Positions 26,185 to 34,979 are shown, counted from the first letter of the stretch. The stretch is DNA of 40,222 bases from Pseudomonadota bacterium (GCA_026390435.1 JAPLFY010000040.1:1-40222); one strand, 5' to 3'. Notes: generated from the letters alone by a model not told the origin. Translations and numbers: made by a program.

Positions 26185-27494
26185 CGGGACTCCGGCCGAA
26201 TGCTATTTATTAAAGTCCGTAAGATTGCGAGTACATTGTGCGAGGAAAAACCGAGAAAGCTCCCTGCGATCATAAACGCCTTTTGCCCTTCATTTATCGT
26301 AGCTAACTCGAATTCCAGGTTATAAGACTCGGCGTATGGAATATAGCTATTGACGCAATAATGTACTCGCATGGGCACTTTGTAAGTATTGAGCAAATCA
26401 AGCTGATGACATTTAATTTTAGTCGTAAATTTATCTACAGATTCAGTTAGATTAAAGGCCAAATCATCCAAGGATTCGTTAATATAATGCACGAACTGCA
26501 GCTGATTCAATAATCGGTTCTCTACAGCTTGGTATTTAAGACGAAAAGTCCCAGTATCCAAATATCGACGAATCGAAGTCGCTCCAGATAAGTAGCATTG
26601 CTCACTGATAATTAAAGTCTCATCACGCGCCCCACTCTCTTGAGAGTGCCAACACTTAACCATCTGATTAGGCTTAAGTACCTGCCACCCTCCGATGTTA
26701 ATGTTACTGCTCCCACCCTTTAAAAAAGTCGCTGTAAGCTGCTCCTGAACTTGCTCAATTTGACCACGCATCTCTTCATCAAATGTTGCATGATCCTCAG
26801 GGCGGCTAAAAATCACAGGCTTTTTCTTCATCAAGGACCGAAGTAGATCCTGCGGCACAGCAAATGCAAGACTCTGTGAATCGGCACGCAACGAAACATT
26901 GACGCCAATTACCTCACCAAGTTCATTTATAGTCGGACCACCACTCATTCCAGGGTTTAACGGAATGGACATCTGAATCTTGCGGTATGGACCAGCGGTC
27001 ATTAAACCGTTAAAATTCCCTTCGCTCACCGCCTTGTTCAGATCCTCAGGCCAGCCTATTGAATAAATTTTGTCGCCAGCATCTGGGAGCCCTGAGGCTA
27101 GCCGAACCGCTTTTGGGAATATCTTGTCGACTCGCACTATGGCGATATCATTGACGGCATCGAAGGCCACTACCTCAGCAGGAATTATGTGATCACCGTC
27201 GAGAAGGAAGAGATGGTACTTTTCCGGATCATGAAGCGCAAATGCGACAACGTGAAAATTGGTCGCTAAAAGTCCTGCCGTGTCGATCACAAAACAAGAG
27301 CCATAAGCGGCCTTGGGCGCAGTTGAGTCAGTGGCGATTTTAATTTGGTAGACCTCATTAAAAACGCTGGCGACAAGTTTACTATTGGCGGGTAATGTTT
27401 CGGCGCTCGCTAAGCTAGCGGCCACAAAAGAACAGGTCAAAAGGTTGAAACAGAATAATATGAGCTGGGATAGTTCTAGAAAAAGGCGCGCCAC
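26181..27494 (-). CDS. Secreted trypsin-like serine protease (S1C/DegP-type core)
   Basis: A 437-residue protein with a long signal peptide (about 1-31, SLASA). The protease core spans about 40-220 with the catalytic triad H81 (LATNFHVVA), D116 (NDIAIVRVD) and S184 (NPGMSGGPTIN). No PDZ domain follows; instead a C-terminal domain of about 200 residues with several cysteines is unlike DegP and unrecognised. The start is GTG with a GGAGG site 7 bases upstream. It is the first gene of a two-gene operon with an FHA-membrane protein. It should act in the periplasm or outside the cell; coupling with FHA suggests stress or envelope signalling across the membrane. Confidence 0.85.
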   Translation of the reverse strand: MARLFLELSQLILFCFNLLTCSFVAASLASAETLPANSKLVASVFNEVYQIKIATDSTAPKAAYGSCFVIDTAGLLATNFHVVAFALHDPEKYHLFLLDGDHIIPAEVVAFDAVNDIAIVRVDKIFPKAVRLASGLPDAGDKIYSIGWPEDLNKAVSEGNFNGLMTAGPYRKIQMSIPLNPGMSGGPTINELGEVIGVNVSLRADSQSLAFAVPQDLLRSLMKKKPVIFSRPEDHATFDEEMRGQIEQVQEQLTATFLKGGSSNINIGGWQVLKPNQMVKCWHSQESGARDETLIISEQCYLSGATSIRRYLDTGTFRLKYQAVENRLLNQLQFVHYINESLDDLAFNLTESVDKFTTKIKCHQLDLLNTYKVPMRVHYCVNSYIPYAESYNLEFELATINEGQKAFMIAGSFLGFSSHNVLAILRTLINSIRPESR

Positions 27495-27650
27495 TAAGGG
27501 GCCTCCAAGAGCAATTCAGATCAAACGATCACGGCGAGATTGCCAAAGTTCATTCTTTATTCTAGCAGAATTCTCAACAGTCTTTTGCCGCGTAATACCT
27601 GCAACTTTTAAAACAACACCAATATTTCCTGATCATCTAAGGAGTTTAAA

Positions 27651-28124
27651 ATGGCCGATGGCCTGTTCCCATTCAGCCGCGGCACAGTTACCTTAGACAT
27701 GATGCCTGTTGCCATGCTGGTGACAGTCCCACTTCTATCGCTAAGCATTTACCTTGTCAGGTTTCGGCACAAGTACCGAACCCATGCATGGATGCAAGGA
27801 TCAATAGCTGCACTATTGGTGGTAGCCATAGTATTCTTTGAAATCGACGTTCGGCTAAATGACTGGCGGCACTTGGCGATACCATCACCATATTATGAAA
27901 GTTGGTTATTTCCAGAGCTTTATCTGCATCTATTGTTTGCGGTCACCGCGACATTACTGTGGGCCTATATGATCGGAACAGTGATAAAAAATCGTCCTAT
28001 TCCCGGCTCCCGAAACTTATCCACCGCACGTCACCGCTGCGTAGGCATGGCCACTGCCACACTGACCATCGCAACCGCCATAAGCGGCTGTGCCTTCTAC
28101 TGGATGGCCTTTGTCGCTGGTTAA
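27651..28124 (+). CDS. DUF420 family membrane protein
   Basis: A 157-residue protein with four membrane helices. The YRTHAWMQ segment, the ELYLHLLFAV segment and the RHRCVGMATA segment are characteristic of DUF420, whose members often lie near cytochrome c oxidase and haem O/A synthesis genes. No oxidase genes are near here. The ATG has a strong AAGGAG site 6-7 bases upstream. It is divergent from the protease-FHA operon over 156 bases. Function is unknown; the histidines in the helices suggest metal or haem contact. Confidence 0.82.
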   Translation: MADGLFPFSRGTVTLDMMPVAMLVTVPLLSLSIYLVRFRHKYRTHAWMQGSIAALLVVAIVFFEIDVRLNDWRHLAIPSPYYESWLFPELYLHLLFAVTATLLWAYMIGTVIKNRPIPGSRNLSTARHRCVGMATATLTIATAISGCAFYWMAFVAG

Positions 28125-28216
28125 ATGCAAATCGTCGCATTGCTTGTGCCATAGCCATCAATTTGTTTATGATTAACAAATATATATTTCGCGCGACAGC
28201 CCTAAAGGAGTGCTCC

Positions 28217-28903
28217 ATGAAGTTCACAAAAGCATTGTTGCTGTTTGCAGCATTTGCATTAGTGCCCGCCTGTGTCACGAAGAAAAAAGGCGGCGACGAC
28301 GATGACGATGAAGCGGGGGAAGAAGCCGCTACGGAAGAAGGAAAGGGCGAGGAAAAGCCAGAAAACACGTCAACTGCAGAGCAACCACCAATGGTGCCAC
28401 CACCAGCAGCCGTACCAGTGGTCACACCTCCTCCTCCGCCAGCTGTAACTTTTCAACCGCCTCCAGCACCAAGAACAGCACCGTTGCCACCCCCTAGGCC
28501 CGCAGTACAAGTGCCGCCACAAGCTTACAAACCTGCAATAGTCGCAGTACCAGTTGCAGCCGCGCCTGCCGTTGCCTTCCCCGCACCAACTCGCGCGGTG
28601 GTCCCTGCCACACCTCAAGCACCCGCGACAGCCACCACGAGCTCGCCACCAATAACTGCACCAGCTGTCAACGCCCCGGCAGAAGTTTATCCGGGATTCG
28701 ACGGACCCAGAGTCATCAGATACGTCAAAGTTGTCGCTATCAAAGTGCGCTCCGCTCCGTCGAAGGAAGCCCCCGTCGTAGGATGGGTTGCACAGGGCGA
28801 TAAAATTGAAGTCGTTGTCAATGGCGATTGGGCCAAGTTAACAGCATCGGGCCAATACTTATCGACCAAATATCTGGTGGCAAAGCCCCCCCAAACTAAA
28901 TGA
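28217..28903 (+). CDS. Acidic, proline-rich lipoprotein with C-terminal SH3b domain
   Basis: A 228-residue protein. The signal peptide ends in LVPAC (lipobox), giving an N-acylated Cys. It is followed by a Lys-Gly patch, an Asp/Glu-rich stretch (DDDDDEAGEE) and a Pro/Ala/Val-rich linker of about 110 residues. The last about 55 residues form an SH3b-type domain with IKVRSAPSKEAPVVGWV. Such domains bind peptidoglycan or peptides, and the linker probably spans the periplasm. The start at 28217 has an AAAGGAG site; a longer frame begins inside the DUF420 gene and is rejected. It follows DUF420 by 92 bases. Confidence 0.85.
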   Translation: MKFTKALLLFAAFALVPACVTKKKGGDDDDDEAGEEAATEEGKGEEKPENTSTAEQPPMVPPPAAVPVVTPPPPPAVTFQPPPAPRTAPLPPPRPAVQVPPQAYKPAIVAVPVAAAPAVAFPAPTRAVVPATPQAPATATTSSPPITAPAVNAPAEVYPGFDGPRVIRYVKVVAIKVRSAPSKEAPVVGWVAQGDKIEVVVNGDWAKLTASGQYLSTKYLVAKPPQTK

Positions 28904-28923
28904 TCTTGGTTAACTCCTTAAAG

Positions 28924-30186
28924 CTAGCGCGCAGCGGAAATCATTACTTCGAGACGCGATAATGCAGTAGAAAGCGTCTCGAGTTGTGGGCCAAAAGAAA
29001 ATCGAACATAATTTTTAAACCGGGAAGCGCCACCCTTGCGGCGTTTCCCGGGATTAACGTCAAAAAACTCGCCCGGCACGGTGATAATCTTTTGCTCAAG
29101 AGCGGCTCGAAAGAAACTCATACCGTCGTTTAGTCCAGCTGGCAAATTCGCAACCGATCCCCAAGCATAAAAAGTCCCCTCTGGTGCTCGTCCAATGTCG
29201 ATGCCCAAATTCGCGAGACGTGGCAATATGAAGTCGCGTTTGCCGCGGAATGTGGACTGAATCGCCTGTGTTTCGGCCTTCACTATGTCAGTGGTTAGAA
29301 GTTGCAGCGCCGCTCTTTGTAGCGGCTTTGATCCACCGCCATCGAGAAAAGATCCAGCGCTACCTAGCGCCTCGATCACTGGCTTAGGACCAACAGCCCA
29401 AGATACGCGCCAGCCTGGATAACGCCAGTTCTTCGTAAATCCATCAAAAATAAGCACTGGATCCCGATCCACATCCTCAACGTATCTAGCCGCAGTGGCA
29501 ATATAGGCTTCTTCCGGGGACTCCCGATAAACATAATGCGAATAGAATTCATCTATAAGTAGTGTGCAATCAAGCTCACGAGCTAACCTCACCCAATCTG
29601 CCATTGATTGACCGTCTACCAACTTTCCGGTCGGATTACATGGGTTGGAAAATAAAAGTGCTGATAGTCCTCGCCCAAGGATTTCGCGCCGCAGGTCAGT
29701 CAGGGAAAAACTGTACTCATTTTCCCCCTCCAGCAGGATAGGAATTGCTGTGAATGCCTTAAATATATCCAGAAGCTCCTCATAGGCGGTATAATCTGGC
29801 AAAAAGTGTCCAAGATTTATCTGCCCTAAACTCGCTGCTGCCCGAGTTAAAAGCGTTCTCCCCCCACCCGCAACACAAACATTTTCTGCGCTGTACTGCG
29901 ATTTCATTCCCCGTCGAAACAATTGATTGTAGAGGGAGGCAATTGCCTCTCTAACTTCCCATAAGCCAACCGTAGGCGCATACTCCTGGTCATCAGGGCG
30001 TATTGAGATCTCATGAATCCTTGCAGCTGCATTTGGCAGTGCTCCGGTCTCCGGCTGACCCTGGCCCAAATTGCACCACTCGGGATTTTCCGGACGAAAA
30101 CCGAGTCTCTGCGCTTCGGTAGTTACATAGATAACGCCAGTACGTGGCACCGGTCTAAAAGCCGCTGGTGTAGTGATCTCGTGCAT
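28924..30186 (-). CDS. PLP-dependent aminotransferase, class I/II
   Basis: A fold-type I aminotransferase of 420 residues. The PLP lysine is K252 in FTKNWRYPGWR; NPCNPTGK and LIDEFYSHYVY (PLP-pyridine Asp and Tyr) are clear class I/II marks, and the C-terminal VRFSFGP carries the substrate-binding Arg. No signal peptide, so cytoplasmic. It probably moves amino groups between amino acids and 2-oxoacids; the exact substrate cannot be told, and no biosynthetic partner genes are adjacent. It converges with the SH3b lipoprotein gene (20-base gap) and is divergent from the 30358 gene. Confidence 0.9.
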   Translation of the reverse strand: MHEITTPAAFRPVPRTGVIYVTTEAQRLGFRPENPEWCNLGQGQPETGALPNAAARIHEISIRPDDQEYAPTVGLWEVREAIASLYNQLFRRGMKSQYSAENVCVAGGGRTLLTRAAASLGQINLGHFLPDYTAYEELLDIFKAFTAIPILLEGENEYSFSLTDLRREILGRGLSALLFSNPCNPTGKLVDGQSMADWVRLARELDCTLLIDEFYSHYVYRESPEEAYIATAARYVEDVDRDPVLIFDGFTKNWRYPGWRVSWAVGPKPVIEALGSAGSFLDGGGSKPLQRAALQLLTTDIVKAETQAIQSTFRGKRDFILPRLANLGIDIGRAPEGTFYAWGSVANLPAGLNDGMSFFRAALEQKIITVPGEFFDVNPGKRRKGGASRFKNYVRFSFGPQLETLSTALSRLEVMISAAR

Positions 30187-30357
30187 GCTGCGAAAATCCC
30201 TAACTTTAAGTTGGCTGGAGGTAGTTCCCCTAAGCCTTATTCTAACACCAAATTAAGTAGATACAGAATCCGACCGATACGCCCTAAGCGTTGTAATGAA
30301 TTGATTACGGCCTGTGGTAACGCTTCCGATACGTAGACCTAAGGGGGAGCCATTATT

Positions 30358-31152
30358 ATGAGGATAAGAAGACTGGTGGGCACCCTAATAGGATTTTGGC
30401 TGCTCACATCCTGCGTGACATTTGGCGCAATCCGTCAGGCAGAGCAGCCGTTTGCTAATGATACTGACTTTAGAGATTGGTTTGCTTTTTACTATCAGCA
30501 TCCGCAGCCTGATCGCATCACAGTCGCTTTAAAATTCATGGGCAGCCACCGGTACCTAGACGAAAACTCAAATAAATACAAAGACATGCCGCTCATCGCC
30601 AGCGTCTTTTTAGGGCGCATTTTTGCAATAAATGAAGCTAGCCTATCTAGCTGGGTGACTAGTTGGCAGAGTTTAAATGAAGTCGAGTGGTATGTAGTTT
30701 TAGTGGCACTTCACATGGCTGAGCACGAAAACGCTAAAAAAATATTAGCGGCAAATTTAACAAAAGTTGATGACGAACACCAAAAGCGCCTAATCAAAAT
30801 TATGAAAACTGATTCGTTTAGCTTCGACCCTTTAGCAGCAGACATTGTCACTAGCCGACAAATAAATCTCCTCTGGTCAGCATTTAGCGCCACTGGAGAC
30901 ATCCGATACGTAAAGAAAGTCATCACTCAAATTCATCACTTTGGTGATGAAGAAGATAACGAGCGCCAGATCGGGGAGGCCGCATTGATGAGTTTAGCTA
31001 ATAATGCAGTGCAACATGAGGTGGTAGGCAAACTATGTCTTGAAGAGCAAAGACTAAACGACGACTCCAAGACGCGTCTTCTCTTGGAGGCTATGATCAC
31101 AGCAATTGTAAAGCTCGATGACCACGCCGATCCTCGTTCACTCAGCCATTAA
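30358..31152 (+). CDS. Lipoprotein of unknown function
   Basis: No family recognised. A 264-residue protein with a short signal and a good lipobox, LTSC (C19). The mature part is mostly alpha-helical, with repeated Leu/Ala spacing that could be HEAT- or TPR-like solenoid. The ATG start has a strong AGGGGGAG site 8 bases ahead. The next gene starts 10 bases after its stop, and its ribosome site overlaps that stop, so the pair is co-translated. Confidence 0.68.
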   Translation: MRIRRLVGTLIGFWLLTSCVTFGAIRQAEQPFANDTDFRDWFAFYYQHPQPDRITVALKFMGSHRYLDENSNKYKDMPLIASVFLGRIFAINEASLSSWVTSWQSLNEVEWYVVLVALHMAEHENAKKILAANLTKVDDEHQKRLIKIMKTDSFSFDPLAADIVTSRQINLLWSAFSATGDIRYVKKVITQIHHFGDEEDNERQIGEAALMSLANNAVQHEVVGKLCLEEQRLNDDSKTRLLLEAMITAIVKLDDHADPRSLSH

Positions 31153-31162
31153 GGAGATGGCT

Positions 31163-31843
31163 ATGCTACTTAGAATGATCCGAAATCAATGCAGCCAAAA
31201 TCGAACCATTGCTCTGATATTTTGTATCTTAACTTCATCTCATATTGCGAATGCCAGCGCCCCTTCCTCTGAATCAAGCGAACCACTCGATTACGCAACT
31301 ATGACCCATGAGATTACTATCGAAATGTTACGCGCAGGAACCGAAAGTGGCGCCAAACAAAATGAATTTCAATTCATCGTCACAGGTTACGGGCTAATAA
31401 ATTCGCCTGAAGAAAAATCCCTCGATTTAGCAAAGCGAAAAAAAGTAACGATTGAACTAGGGCGCTTCGGCGAAACCAAAATGGATGCACTCACAATTTG
31501 GCGCGCAGACGACAAAGCGAGGGATTTTAAACAGTTTCATGTCGACGGCAAGGCCATTCGCGACCTGGTCGCCAAATCTATGAACGAACTAAAGATCCCC
31601 GAGAGAGAAGTCATCATTCAAACTGATGTCAGTTTGATTGCTAAGAAGAAAAAATACTTCCTACTTCCCGACGAGCAGATTGTCGCAACTATTTCCTACC
31701 TCCCATTAAGTGACGCCACTGCTGCGGAGCAGCAGAAATCTTTTATACTAACTGACGACAAAGGCGCTTATGTAAAATTGTCCGTCCGTTATAAGAAAGA
31801 GCCGAACAAAAAGGACCAGAAAACTACCAATAATAGTAAATAA
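31163..31843 (+). CDS. Secreted protein of unknown function
   Basis: No family recognised. A 226-residue protein with a signal peptide (about 1-30, ending near NASA). The mature part is beta-rich, with charged loops and a Lys/Asn-rich C-terminal tail (KKEPNKKDQKTTNNSK). The start at 31163 is chosen because AAGGAG at 31151-31156 lies 6 bases ahead; the ATG at 31157 would touch it. It forms an operon with the lipoprotein before it and ends at a terminator hairpin. The two exported products are likely to act together. Confidence 0.68.
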   Translation: MLLRMIRNQCSQNRTIALIFCILTSSHIANASAPSSESSEPLDYATMTHEITIEMLRAGTESGAKQNEFQFIVTGYGLINSPEEKSLDLAKRKKVTIELGRFGETKMDALTIWRADDKARDFKQFHVDGKAIRDLVAKSMNELKIPEREVIIQTDVSLIAKKKKYFLLPDEQIVATISYLPLSDATAAEQQKSFILTDDKGAYVKLSVRYKKEPNKKDQKTTNNSK

Positions 31844-31845
31844 AA

Positions 31846-31876
31846 CGCCCTCCGAACAAATGAAGTCCGGGGGGCG
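31846..31876. terminator. Terminator hairpin between convergent genes
   Basis: Arms CGCCCTCCG and CGGGGGGCG (9 pairs, one G-U) with a 13-base loop, right after the secreted-protein stop and facing the glnN end. A+T-rich sequence follows (ATCTATTTAG), but there is no uninterrupted T-run. Confidence 0.6.
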
Positions 31877-31947
31877 ACGTATCTATTTAGATCAGAACAA
31901 AGCTCGAACAATTAGTTCAATTTTGGGCTTTGCTGCACCGCAGCTAT

Positions 31948-34134
31948 TTACTTCATAGAGTGATGAAATAGCATTTCACGATACTTCGGCAGAGTCCAAA
32001 GTTCATCCGCAACCTCTTGCTCGGCACGATCGGCGGCGGCGCGCAGCTTATCTGCTGCAGGCCTACAATCACGGACTAACATAGCCACCTTAGCGAGCTC
32101 ATCGTGAGTCTCTGCTAATTTATCAAGCGATTTCTTCAACGAATCACAATGCGATAATAAATCAGCAAAGGTCGATTCAAGGACAGCAGTGCGGCGCCCA
32201 AGAGCAGACTTCAAACTATCGTTCTTGACATCTCGCTGAACGGCATAGGTGCGTTCCAATTGCTTTTCGATAGCTGGTACCACGTACTCATTGACCAAAA
32301 CGACCGTGGTATCGAGCTCGACCTCCATAGATTTAACGTAGCGCTCCATTTGCACGTTGTATCTCGACAGGATTTCCTCGCGGCTCAAAACCTTAGTCGA
32401 AATCAAAAACTCAGTAGCCTTTTCGTCATTCCACACTGCAAATGCGTCGGCTGCTGAGTCAATAATCGGCAAGTGACGTCGCTTAGCCTCTTCGCGCCAC
32501 TCAGCAGAATAGTTATTACCGGAGAACAGAATGGCACTATTCTCATTGATCAGGTCGCGTACCAACGTAATGACTGCTTCATCACGGCTAGGTGTCTTAG
32601 CCAAAATCACTTTAAGACGAGCCGCAGCCTCAGCGAGCGTGTCTGAAACCGCGGCATTTAGTACCGACATAGGTACAGCTACATTGGCTGAAGCACCAAC
32701 CGCACGGAACTCAAACTTATTGCCGGTAAAGGCAAAGGGGCTAGTACGATTACGATCGGTGTAGTCCTTAGAGATATCCGGAATGTGGCTTACGCCTAGA
32801 TTGATAATCTCTCGCTCAGAGCCACGGGCCGCCTCACCGCGAGCGATAGTCTCAAAGATCTTCTCGAGCATGGACCCCAAGAAGATCGAAATAATTGTCG
32901 GTGGCGCTTCATTGCCTCCTAGGCGCAAGTCATTGCCAGGGCTCATGATTGATGAAGCAAGTATGCCGGCATGCTTATGCACGGCCCGGATAACAACCGC
33001 TGCGACAGCCAAAAAACGCAAATTTTGATGCGGTGTATGGCCCGGATCAAGCAGGTTCTCACCCTTGTCATTCGACATGGACCAGTTGCAATGCTTGCCA
33101 CTGCCGTTAATCGCGGCGAACGGCTTTTCATGAAGAAGGCACATTAAGTTATGACGGGCAGCAACCCGCTTCATGGTCTCCATCGCTAAGGTGTTGTGGT
33201 CAGCAGCAATCGACATACTTTCGAAGATCGGCGCCATCTCAAACTGGCTCGGCGCTACTTCGTTGTGCCGTGTCTTAACAGGCACCCCAAGACGATAAAG
33301 TTCGCGCTCCAGATCTTCCATGAATGAGATTACGCGGGTAGGAATTGAACCAAAATAGTGATCTTCTAGCTTTTGGCCTCGAGCCGTAGGCGCTCCTAAT
33401 AATGTCCGCCCGGTCATCATCAGGTCCGGGCGCCTTGCAGCAACTTCCCGGTCAACCAGGAAATACTCCTGCTCTGCCCCAAGTGTCGCCATTACTGACT
33501 TGACGTCGACATCTCCCAGGAGTTTTAGGAACGCACACGCTTCCTGCGACAAAGTCTGTACGGAGCGCAACAGCGGAGTTTTATTATCAAGGGCCTGACC
33601 ATGGTATCCAAAGAATACGGTAGGAATACAAAGGGTCTTCGCACCCACCGCGTTTTCTACAATAAATAATGGCGAGGTGGGATCCCATGCGGTGTATCCG
33701 CGCGCTTCAAAAGTTGACCTCATCCCTCCAGAGGGGAAACTCGAGGCATCGGGCTCACCTTGGATAAGCATGCTGCCGGTGAAGCGCTCGATTACTTTCA
33801 ATTCAGAATGATTGGCATGCTGAATCGAGATGAATGAATCATGCTTTTCGGCAGTGAGACCCGTCATCGGCTGAAACCAGTGGCAAAAGTGAGTAGCACC
33901 CTTACGGATGGCCCAGTCCATAATCGCCTTAGCGATGGCATCGGCTGTATCTTTTGACAGCTTACGCCCCTGCTCCAAAGTCTTGATCAGCTCATTGAAG
34001 GCCTCACGCGGCAAACGCTCGCGCATCTCGCCTAAGCCAAAGGTAAGCTCTCCAAAGTACTCTGAAATCGGCTGAGCTGGTGTATCCCGGCCGATAGCTG
34101 AGGACGAAAACTGGCTAATATTATCAGCTGACAT
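31948..34134 (-). CDS. glnN: Glutamine synthetase type III
   Basis: Makes glutamine from glutamate, ammonia and ATP. The 728-residue length is that of GSIII, well above GSI/GSII. Family motifs include GAEQEYFLVDR (metal-binding Glu), KTRHNEVAPSQFE, NGSGKHCNW with H348 and RLGGNEAPPTIIS. The C-terminal helical region (about 610-728) is typical of GSIII. No adenylylation site is expected in this class. The ATG has an AAGGAG site 8 bases upstream. It follows an RRM gene on the same strand but is separated from it by 166 or more bases and that gene's terminator, so it has its own promoter. The usual GlnB or Ntr genes are not in the window. Confidence 0.95.
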   Translation of the reverse strand: MSADNISQFSSSAIGRDTPAQPISEYFGELTFGLGEMRERLPREAFNELIKTLEQGRKLSKDTADAIAKAIMDWAIRKGATHFCHWFQPMTGLTAEKHDSFISIQHANHSELKVIERFTGSMLIQGEPDASSFPSGGMRSTFEARGYTAWDPTSPLFIVENAVGAKTLCIPTVFFGYHGQALDNKTPLLRSVQTLSQEACAFLKLLGDVDVKSVMATLGAEQEYFLVDREVAARRPDLMMTGRTLLGAPTARGQKLEDHYFGSIPTRVISFMEDLERELYRLGVPVKTRHNEVAPSQFEMAPIFESMSIAADHNTLAMETMKRVAARHNLMCLLHEKPFAAINGSGKHCNWSMSNDKGENLLDPGHTPHQNLRFLAVAAVVIRAVHKHAGILASSIMSPGNDLRLGGNEAPPTIISIFLGSMLEKIFETIARGEAARGSEREIINLGVSHIPDISKDYTDRNRTSPFAFTGNKFEFRAVGASANVAVPMSVLNAAVSDTLAEAAARLKVILAKTPSRDEAVITLVRDLINENSAILFSGNNYSAEWREEAKRRHLPIIDSAADAFAVWNDEKATEFLISTKVLSREEILSRYNVQMERYVKSMEVELDTTVVLVNEYVVPAIEKQLERTYAVQRDVKNDSLKSALGRRTAVLESTFADLLSHCDSLKKSLDKLAETHDELAKVAMLVRDCRPAADKLRAAADRAEQEVADELWTLPKYREMLFHHSMK

Positions 34135-34300
34135 AACGCGGTCTCCTTAATCTTCCTGAATCAAACGCTGACTCTAAGAAACACAAACCACATGGTACTC
34201 CGAGAATTTCATTAAACCCAACTCCACGGAGAACCAGCTCGCGGATTATGTCGATAAGGACAAGCAAAAGGCAAGCAAGATCAGGGGCTATTCCATCTAA

Positions 34301-34334
34301 AAGAGAAAAGGCGCTCTCCCTGCGGAGTGCGCCT
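34301..34334 (-). terminator. Rho-independent terminator of the RRM gene
   Basis: On the minus strand: stem AGGCGC/GCGCCT, a T-T (A-A) mismatch, then CTCC/GGAG around a four-base loop (34309-34334), followed by TTTTCTCTTTT. It ends the RNA-binding protein transcript 25 bases after its stop. Confidence 0.8.
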
Positions 34335-34359
34335 CGATTGTTTATTGCAAATTGAATTA

Positions 34360-34701
34360 TCAGCGATTACCGCCGCCGCGATCACCGCCGCCGTAGCCAC
34401 CACTGCCGTCGCGATCACCGCCGCCGTAGCCACCACCGCCGCCGCTGCGAGCAGGACGCTCTTGAGCTTCGTTGACCTTAATCGCACGGCCGTCTAACTC
34501 TTTGCCATCCATTTCAGACAGGGCTGCGGCTGCATCGCTGTCAGAATCGAACGTGACAAATCCGAATCCACGGGAGCGACCGGTTTCACGATCTGCAACG
34601 ACCTTAGCTTCGCTGACATGACCAAATTTTTCAAACGCCTGGCGCAGACTTTCGTCATCTGATCCCCAGCTCAAACCACCTACAAAAAGCTTCTTAGACA
34701 T
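34360..34701 (-). CDS. Glycine-rich RRM RNA-binding protein
   Basis: A 113-residue RNA-binding protein. One RRM domain (about 3-80) holds RNP2 (LFVGGL, 5-10) and RNP1 (RGFGFVTF, 44-51) with all the aromatic contact residues. The C-terminal 28 residues are Gly/Tyr/Asp/Arg-rich with YGGGDR twice. This layout is that of cyanobacterial and proteobacterial RbpA-like and plant glycine-rich proteins, usually cold-induced RNA chaperones. An AGGAG site lies 9-10 bases upstream. The leader is structured (listed separately), and a strong promoter and terminator make it a single-gene unit. Confidence 0.93.
   Translation of the reverse strand: MSKKLFVGGLSWGSDDESLRQAFEKFGHVSEAKVVADRETGRSRGFGFVTFDSDSDAAAALSEMDGKELDGRAIKVNEAQERPARSGGGGGYGGGDRDGSGGYGGGDRGGGNR
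34377..34436. repeat. 27-bp direct repeats coding for the glycine-rich tail
   Basis: Two identical 27-base copies at 34377-34403 and 34410-34436, with a 33-base period (11 codons). They encode the repeated YGGGDR part, and suggest repeat expansion by slippage or unequal crossover. Confidence 0.85.
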
Positions 34702-34710
34702 CCTGACTCG

Positions 34711-34750
34711 CTCCTCTTATCGGCACGGTCCGCGACCGTGCACTCCTCTT
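34711..34750 (-). promoter_or_regulatory. Leader hairpin flanked by duplicated Shine-Dalgarno sequences
   Basis: A perfect 8-pair hairpin (GCACGGTC/GACCGTGC, 3-base loop, 34723-34741) lies directly upstream of the RRM gene's ribosome site. AAGAGGAG occurs twice, once just 5' (34743-34750) and once just 3' (34711-34718) of the hairpin; only the 3' copy can serve the start. This may be a translational control element, with the first copy as decoy or ribosome standby site. Confidence 0.55.
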
Positions 34751-34829
34751 AAATCCCGACCCCTTCAGCAATCTGCTGTGGGAACCCGGTAGGGGCCCCG
34801 ATGACCGCCAACATACCGGATATATGATT

Positions 34830-34858
34830 ATCTTATAAAATGTAACTTAATTTACCAA
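34830..34858 (-). promoter_or_regulatory. Putative sigma70 promoter of the RRM gene
   Basis: On the minus strand: TTGGTA (34853-34858), a 17-base spacer, TAAGAT (34830-34835). This predicts a leader of about 120 bases ahead of the RRM start, long for a bacterial mRNA and typical of cold-shock genes. Confidence 0.5.
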
Positions 34859-34903
34859 CCAGGTCCTATGCCATAAAATCTTTAGCCGGTATGCTAGCCT
34901 GCT

Positions 34904-34918
34904 ACCCTGTGACAGGGT
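34904..34918. other. Short hairpin after the aldehyde dehydrogenase gene
   Basis: Arms ACCCTG and CAGGGT with a TGA loop, about 60 bases past the dehydrogenase stop. No T-run follows on the minus strand, so its role as a terminator is doubtful. Confidence 0.35.
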
Positions 34919-34979
34919 CCCTGATGCTGATTTTTTGCCAATGTTTTCTGCTTCATACGAAATAAACAGACTAGCCACA

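Noticed and set aside
27902-28216. Longer start of the SH3b lipoprotein frame, extending into the DUF420 gene
   Set aside because: The ATG at 28217 has an AAAGGAG site and begins a perfect lipoprotein signal; the upstream part reads as an out-of-frame shadow of DUF420.
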